This document shows positions 17,728 to 22,915 of a stretch of DNA of 22,915 nt, piece by piece (position 1 is the stretch's first letter; every line of letters starts with the position of its first letter). This stretch comes from Mnemiopsis leidyi. Taxonomy: Eukaryota > Ctenophora > Tentaculata > Lobata > Bolinopsidae. The translations under genes were made by a program, and so were the position numbers. The DNA is taken from the NCBI GenBank assembly GCA_000226015.1, contig JH156100.1, forward strand, positions 15,849-38,763. The letters run 5' to 3'. A model generated the notes under the pieces. It ran no database searches and had not been told where the DNA came from. It worked only from the letters and a program-made list of their open reading frames with translations.

Positions 17728-20700
17728 CTGGGAGGGCGTTATGGTTAAGTCATTCCTGTAGACGTCAGAGTTAACGGAAACATTACACTGAGGTCGAGAA
17801 GTCAAGAACTTGCTATTTTTTATTCAGACGTGGAGTTTAGAGTTGCATAACATTTATTTGAGTGAGAAAAATCCTAACTTTAGTAGTTAGAAACATTTTA
17901 CATAACATTATTTTACATTACGTTATTTTACATAACATTATCTTACATAACATTATTAACAGAATAATAATTATCTATCTACGATAAGCTAAAAACAGAT
18001 AATCGCAAGTTATATCCTCACCAGTGATACCACTCGTCACACTTATCACAACCGACCATAGGCGAACCGTCATCGGGCAGCATGCATGAGGGGCAGTACC
18101 ATATCTTTATCGTATCTCCCTGTGTGTTCGACAAGTTAGCTACAAATAAGATACATATCCAGTGCAGCACCTGCTTTTTCTGACAGGCTAAGATTTTGAT
18201 CTATAGAAAATGGTGGTATCCATCAAACACTGCCAAAAAACCGCAAAATGCGCAATAATTCGTGTTATCTGCACAATCCCCCACAACCCTTTCTTGCTCA
18301 AGATTCATGAAAAAATAACAACAAAACTAATAAAACTAACCCCGGTTTGAGCGACGGTCTCCGAGACGACAGTTTCACTGACCAGAGAACTTTCCAGAAG
18401 TGGAGTAACTGGCGTATCTGGAACATTACGGGGTAATATCACGTGACCTCAGCAAACAAGCGACCTCGTGCAGTGCATAAAGCATTACAATATATAGAGT
18501 TCGGTGATCCAACAAATGGAATGTTTGGGCAACCTACCAAATGGTTCGGGTACAGGTTCTGACTTTATAACAAGATTGACCGGCTTTTCCTTCGGAACGA
18601 CCTGAAATGGACAGATTGTTGAATTCCGCCATTTTAAACGTCAAAAATTGTGAAATTTTTTACATTAAAGCATTCAAGATGTTAAACATAACAAAACTCA
18701 AATTATCATGTTTAAAAGACATAAAAAAGTATTAAAGTAAAAATTCTGCGCTACCTTTTCCTTCGATTTTATAAACTTGGGTTCCGGTTTCAATTTCGGT
18801 TCTTTAATTTTCGGCTCCGTTTTAACTTTCTTCGCCTTTTTTCCTTCTTTTCCTTTTTAACAATTGGTGCGGGTGACTTAGGAAGAACAGGTTCAGACTT
18901 GATAGACAAACTACCGGGATCCGGAAGCTTGATCTTCAAAGGTTTGATGGGTTTAGGATTCGGTGCTGCTTCCGGGCTATTTATTGTTGAGGACGAGAAA
19001 GATGCAGGGGAATCGGGCGACTTTAAAGAGTTACCTCCTATTTTTATTTTAATCTTAGGAATTTTTAGGGATGCAATAGGCGGTTTTTCCTCCTCAGGTT
19101 CAAATAAGGTCTCGTCTATTCTGAGAGAAGGTTGACTGTACACTGAATTGTTGTGATCAACACTTTCTGAACTAGAGGGTATGTTGAGTTTTAATTTCAT
19201 GGATGGTTTTGGAGATGTGATTGAAACTGCTGATGACTGAGACAACCCAGATTTACCTATTTTGATTTTAGTAGTCAATCCCCCGGATTTCTGTTTCTTT
19301 CGTTCCGTTTCAACTGTTGACACTGAATTAACTATAGGCTGCTCAGCCTTTTTGCCTGGAGCAGGTGACTGGTCAGATGGAGGCCAAGGGTTTTTCAACT
19401 CGGCTTTAGTTTTAAATGTCCTCTTGTCTGATTTAGAATCTGAAGCTTTTTTCACCTTCTGTGATTTTTTGGGTAACAAATCTTCAAAACCGTCCAATGA
19501 ATCAGAAGAAAGAGAACTCAGATCATCTTCACTATCAACAGTGCTTTTAGATTTGATCTTAGAATTCTTAACGTTTTTCAGAGAAATTTTTAATGAAGTG
19601 GACTTTTCAGGGTTCACTAAAGGAGGTGTAGCTGGTTTTGAGGGCGGATCTTTCTTTGCAATCGGCTCTTTGTCTTTTTTAGGAATTGACAGAGTAATTG
19701 GAGCAATTTTGAGTTTTGTAGGCTCGATTGCTGAAAGGTTGGGAGAAGACGAATTCTCAATAGATTTATTGACAACGAAAGGTTCAGATCGCTCTGAATT
19801 CTTCTTGGGTTTATCCGTTTTGATACTGGGGATTTTTATAGGACGGTCATCAAATAAGTCAATTGATTTTGCCACCTCTTTCTTTTTGAGTTTTGTACTT
19901 TTGGGCTTTTCGTGTTTTTTGACACTGGTTCCATGATTGAGCGATTTCTTGAGTAGGCTTGCATACTTCTGATTTTCTGCAAATTTGTGGCGATGGTTTT
20001 TATCAGCTTTCCCTGGCTTCTTTGTGACTGAGTTATGATTGTTTAATAGTTTACATTCAGGTTTAGGCTTGGGAACTGAATCGTTTTTGATGAGGTCAGG
20101 GCGGTTTTTCAGTAAATTCTTTTCAGTATTGAGGAGAGATGGGGAGGAGGGGCTATCAAGCTTCCTTCGTTTACTTGGAGGAGATTTGGGTGACTTGTTA
20201 AGATTGCTCACACCATGCGGAGGAGGGTCTTCTAAAGGTGATAGAGGTTTGAGGAGACGATCAAAGTTTTCTTTACTTGTCATTTCATCAGAGCTTGAAC
20301 CGCCAAAACAAAAGTCGTTGCCAAAATCCTCAGAATCACTGTCATGGACATTGTTTGCATTCATAACATTTTTAATGACAGAAGTTTCAGATATAGGCAT
20401 GACTTTGGATATCAAACCATCTTCGATCACAGAGGAATGATTTTTGACTGGCTTTGGAGAGTGATTGAACAACTTTTGTTGGCAATTCACACCATTCTGA
20501 CCGTTTTTGATGGCGGGAAGCTTCTCTGAGTTGACAAGCGGTGTAGAAGTGCCCATAGATGGTAAAAATAGAGAATCATTGAATTCGGAATCCTGTGAAG
20601 AGGACTTCTTCTCTACATGATTTGCCTGATTTACAGTTTCTGGAGGAATTGTGGAATTCGAGTCCATTTCAACAAGTGTACTGCTGTCACCTGAACTTTT

Positions 20701-21161
20701 TGATAGACCTAAGGTGTCACTTTCCAATGCTTCAGTGGCATTATTTTCATTAGGCTCTCCACATTTTTCATTTGAAGTTTCCTCTTTTGACATATCTTCT
20801 TTTGATTTGTCCTCTTTAGCCTGATTTTCTTTTGATTTTTCCTCCTTAGCCTTAGAATGCTTAGACGCAAATACAAAGTCATCTGAATTTTCAGTAATAT
20901 GAAAATTGTCGGGAGAGGATCGCGAATGCTTTTCAATTTTGGACGTAGCAGAGTTCTGAACTTTAGATGGTGTAGTATCGATGGTAACTCGCTGAAAGCC
21001 CCAACTGGACATAACAGGAGGGGGTAGATCAGTCTTATTGACAAATGGAAAGTTTGGTGCTGAGGGGGTAGGGGCAGCTGCAGCTTCATCGAATGGATCA
21101 ACTGTAGGCTCAACAGTAGATTCGTTTAAAACAGCAGTCGTCTCTTCTTTCACAACTTTTT
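17601..21161 (-). CDS. TAF3: TAF3, TFIID subunit 3 (linker and C-terminal PHD finger; histone fold missing)
   Basis: Five exons join in phase on the - strand: 21161-18755, 18601-18538, 18417-18341, 18119-18022 and 17727-17601. They give about 923 residues after allowing for one missing base. The first exon is a long Ser/Lys/Pro-rich disordered linker with many KIKIKIG and KLKLNIP-like strings. The last two exons make a Cys4-His-Cys3 PHD finger: WYCPSCMLPDDGSPMVGCDK, CDEWYHW, PCVGLAQAPPDDLDWFCPPC, then a basic KRKRKT end. This matches the TAF3 PHD, including the Asp, Met and Trp used to read H3K4me3. TAF3 joins TAF10 in TFIID through an N-terminal histone fold, which is not in this window. The first exon starts mid-codon at acceptor TTTTGCAG, so the missing part must lie to the right of the window. 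Confidence 0.93.
17886..17957. repeat. Short AT-rich tandem repeat in a TAF3 intron
   Basis: Four to five irregular copies of TTACATAACATTATT lie in the intron between the two PHD exons. An AATAAA on the - strand (17858-17853) lies nearby in the same intron. Confidence 0.7.
18022..18119 (-). CDS. TAF3: TAF3 exon: first half of PHD finger
   Basis: The acceptor CACACAG gives phase 0, then GGDTIKIWYCPSCMLPDDGS and PMVGCDKCDEWYHW, split at TG|GTGAGG. It holds the first four zinc cysteines, the histidine, and the Met and Trp of the H3K4me3 pocket. A second acceptor 23 bases upstream (TTGTAG) would be out of phase. Confidence 0.93.
18341..18417 (-). CDS. TAF3: TAF3 exon before the PHD finger
   Basis: The acceptor is GTTCCAG and the donor GGG|GTTAGT. 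It completes a split Asp codon and adds 25 codons, including LLESSLVSETVVSETVAQTG, leading directly into the PHD exon in phase 0. Confidence 0.8.
18538..18601 (-). CDS. TAF3: TAF3 exon, linker
   Basis: Twenty-one codons plus one base lie between ATTTCAG and G|GTAGGT, encoding VVPKEKPVNLVIKSEPVPEP. Low-complexity linker; supported by phase agreement with both neighbours. Confidence 0.82.
18755..21161 (-). CDS. TAF3: TAF3 long linker exon
   Basis: The acceptor is GCTTTTGCAG and the donor AAG|GTAGCG. About 802 codons of low-complexity Ser/Lys/Pro/Asp-rich protein include acidic patches (SDSEDFGND, SDSLDGFEDL). The frame breaks at a run of six T (+ strand 18837-18842). Read without correction it stops at 18790. 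In the frame one base over it continues as KVKTEPKIKEPKLKPEPKF to the donor. The linker style is typical of TAF3. Confidence 0.9.
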
Positions 21162-21299
21162 CTGCAAAAGCAATGATGTCAATAATTTTTAGCATACACT
21201 ACCTTATAACATCAAGATAGGGATTGTACTATTATGATTTATGGCTATATGGCTTAATAAATCTTTAAACTGACTATTAACTGGCATGGGGGGCTGGCA

Positions 21300-21480
21300 A
21301 CTCAAAAAAGTCTAAAAACTTTAAACTCTATATTTTTGGGAAAAATCAATTATAACTCTAAAATAACTCTAAAAACTCTACATCAATTTTGGGTATTTTA
21401 GGGTGATATTGAGTTTTACAGATAAAGAATTTTAAATCATTTTAGACTTTTTCAGTTGCATAACACAGAAATATTTTAAA
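21300..21480. repeat. AT-rich dispersed repeat, left of the retrotransposon
   Basis: Repeated AAAACTCTA, CTCTAAAATAACTCTAAAAA and TTTTGGG strings also occur at about 22695-22870 on the other side of the retrotransposon, including CTAAAAACTCTA followed by ATTTTGGG and an ATTTTAGGGT or ATTTTGGGGT string. This looks like one repeat family on both flanks. Confidence 0.55.
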
Positions 21481-21483
21481 ATT

Positions 21484-22600
21484 CCTTAAACAGGAGACAG
21501 ATAGTGACAGTCGATGGAATTCACTCTGAATCAGCGGATGTTCTCAGTGGAGTGCCACAGGGAACAGTACTGGGCCCGTTGCTTTTTCTTCTCTACATCA
21601 AGGACTTAGAGAAGGCTGTATCAACATTTGCTGTAGCTAGCTTTGCTGATGATACCCGGCTCTCAGCCCATATAAGAGAAGAGGGTGACACTACTACTTC
21701 AAGAATACATGAACAGAGTAGTAACATGGTCTATCGATACCAATATGATGCTGCAGGAAGGAAAGTTCGAGTTCATGTGCTACAGAACAGATAGTTACAA
21801 ATGGCTTGAAGAAATGCCTTTCACCAACCTGCACCTCCAATACACCACCCCCAGCAGGATTTACACTCAGTCCTCAATCCTCTGTGAGAGATATAGGTGT
21901 TACTCTTTCATCGGACTATCACTGGCGTATCCACATCAACCAGATGGCTGCTGGAGCTAGAAAACTAGCATCATATGCCCTCGGAGTCTTTCGTGACAGA
22001 AGTGCTACTGTTATGTTACTATTTGGAAATCGCTCATCCGATGCAAGCTAGAGAACTGCTGTCCTCTCTGGTATCCCCACCGCTTAGAAGGCGTTAAGAC
22101 ACAGAAAAACTTCCAGCGGTTTTTCACTCGGCATATAGCTGGTATGGAAGGGGCTAATTACTGGGAAAGACTCAGCAGACTTAAGCTACAGTCGGTACAA
22201 AAAAGACGTGTGTGCTACATAATAATCCACTTGTGGAAGCTCCTACACAACCTTGTGCCCAATGATCTGAATGTGGAGTTTTACCATCGCGAGAGGCTCG
22301 GATAGGAGCAAGAATACCGGTGCTCTTTAAAAGATCCAGGCAATTCTCCAGAGCAATCTTCGATGCCTCGTCCGCTGTGTACGGACCTAAGCTCTGGAAC
22401 ACTCTACCAAAGAATGCCAACTCGGCAGTCACCCTTGATTCCTTCAAAATCTTGAGTCAGTTCCAGACTGTCCACCAACTACGGGCTGCACCACAGTGAA
22501 TGCAAACTCCATGCTTAACTGGTGTAACTACGTCCTACGACCAGCAGGGTGGCCTTCGACAGAAGTTGTGACCCAGTAGGATCCTGCTGAACCTGTCACT
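21484..22600 (+). mobile_element. 5'-truncated, decayed non-LTR retrotransposon (LINE), antisense in the TAF3 intron
   Basis: The conceptual translation contains the reverse transcriptase signatures SGVPQGTVLGPLLFLLYI and ASFADDTRL (the FADD catalytic box), then the typical C-terminal region with RDIGVTLSSDYHW, an LxPLWYPHR-like string and AVYGPKLWNTLP. These span at least three frames with internal stops, so the copy is dead. Everything 5' of the middle of the reverse transcriptase (endonuclease, fingers) is missing, as expected for 5' truncation. The style suits the CR1/Jockey superfamily, but the clade is uncertain. The 3' end is placed loosely near AAAGGTTCACTTAAGGTAAA at 22600. Confidence 0.85.
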
Positions 22601-22694
22601 AAAGGTTCACTTAAGGTAAAGGTACTATGTGTTCACCAGACAAACGCCTCTTTGAATGATTCTTCAAATGGTTTTTCGATCAACTTGGAAAAAT

Positions 22695-22915
22695 TTAGTC
22701 AAAACTCTAAAAAAAAGCATACACCACGCCACCCTCGGAATAGTCACCACCTAGATTAATCATCGGCGGTTTTTTGATGACATCCTCCAAGGCTGATAGC
22801 CACGACGCGGATAAAAAAATTCTAAAAAACTCTAAATCTATTTTGGGAATTTTGGGGTCCCTATTGGGTTTTTTTGAATTGCCTCTGACACCCCCCGCCC
22901 CCCCCCCCCCCACCC
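22695..22915. repeat. AT-rich dispersed repeat and poly-C tract, right of the retrotransposon
   Basis: AAAACTCTAAA strings, TTTTGGGAATTTTGGGGT and a final C-rich tract. It shares motifs with 21300-21480. A short - strand ORF here (22707-22913) looks like repeat translation, not a gene. Confidence 0.5.

Larger units (their letters stand above)
21162..22915. other. TAF3 intron at the right end of the window
   Basis: The region upstream (on the - strand) of the TAF3 linker exon. No histone-fold exon is visible. It holds the retrotransposon fragment, the AT-rich CTCTAAA repeat on both sides of it, and a poly-C tract at the window's end (about 22892-22911) that may have limited the assembly. Confidence 0.65.

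Noticed and set aside
17853..17858. AATAAA on the - strand in the intron between the TAF3 PHD exons
   Set aside because: It could in principle give a PHD-less isoform, but the hexamer is expected by chance in this AT-rich repeat and there is no other support.
19262..20440. Large + strand ORFs of 224 and 133 codons
   Set aside because: Shadows of the TAF3 linker exon on the other strand, with no recognisable domain.
22181..22447. - strand ORF of 88 codons
   Set aside because: Antisense of the retrotransposon's 3' coding region.

Overview
This window is draft genomic DNA from an animal. It holds two multi-exon genes with GT-AG introns, and both belong to families typical of metazoans. It is AT-rich, contains one N gap, and is crowded with tandem repeats and transposon remnants. 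I cannot name the species. The gene content fits an invertebrate, possibly an early-branching one.

Layout. (1) Positions 1194-15205, + strand: a Prickle homologue, missing its first exon(s), which are probably upstream of the window. Thirteen coding exons can be chained with consistent phase. They encode the end of the N-terminal Cys-rich segment, a PET domain, three LIM domains, a long acidic then basic tail, and a C-terminal CVLM prenylation box. (2) Positions 8944-9186, - strand, inside a prickle intron: a well-formed 80-codon ORF for a small secreted protein, with a downstream polyadenylation signal. It looks like an unrecognised nested gene. (3) Positions 15206-17600: the convergent intergenic region, with prickle 3' UTR signals and an odd GC-rich block of hairpins and direct repeats near 16.5-16.7 kb. 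(4) Positions 17601-21161, - strand: the last five exons of TAF3, the TFIID subunit that reads H3K4me3. They hold a long Lys/Ser/Pro-rich linker and a complete C-terminal PHD finger. The histone-fold exon(s) must lie further right, outside the window. (5) About 21484-22600, + strand: a 5'-truncated, frameshifted non-LTR retrotransposon in the TAF3 intron, antisense to TAF3 and set in an AT-rich dispersed repeat.

The most striking structural feature is how minisatellites touch splice sites in prickle. A 42-bp array after exon 9 repeats the exon-9 tail plus its 5' splice site 14 times. A 63-bp array ends exactly on the exon-3 acceptor. A 19-bp array ends 13 bp before exon 2. Two single-base frame disruptions, one in prickle exon 10 and one in the TAF3 linker, break otherwise clean reading frames. 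The TAF3 one is probably a homopolymer error; the prickle one could be an error or a real indel in a coding repeat.

The two main proteins act in unrelated processes: planar cell polarity and cell movement (Prickle), and transcription initiation (TAF3). Their convergence here is probably incidental.
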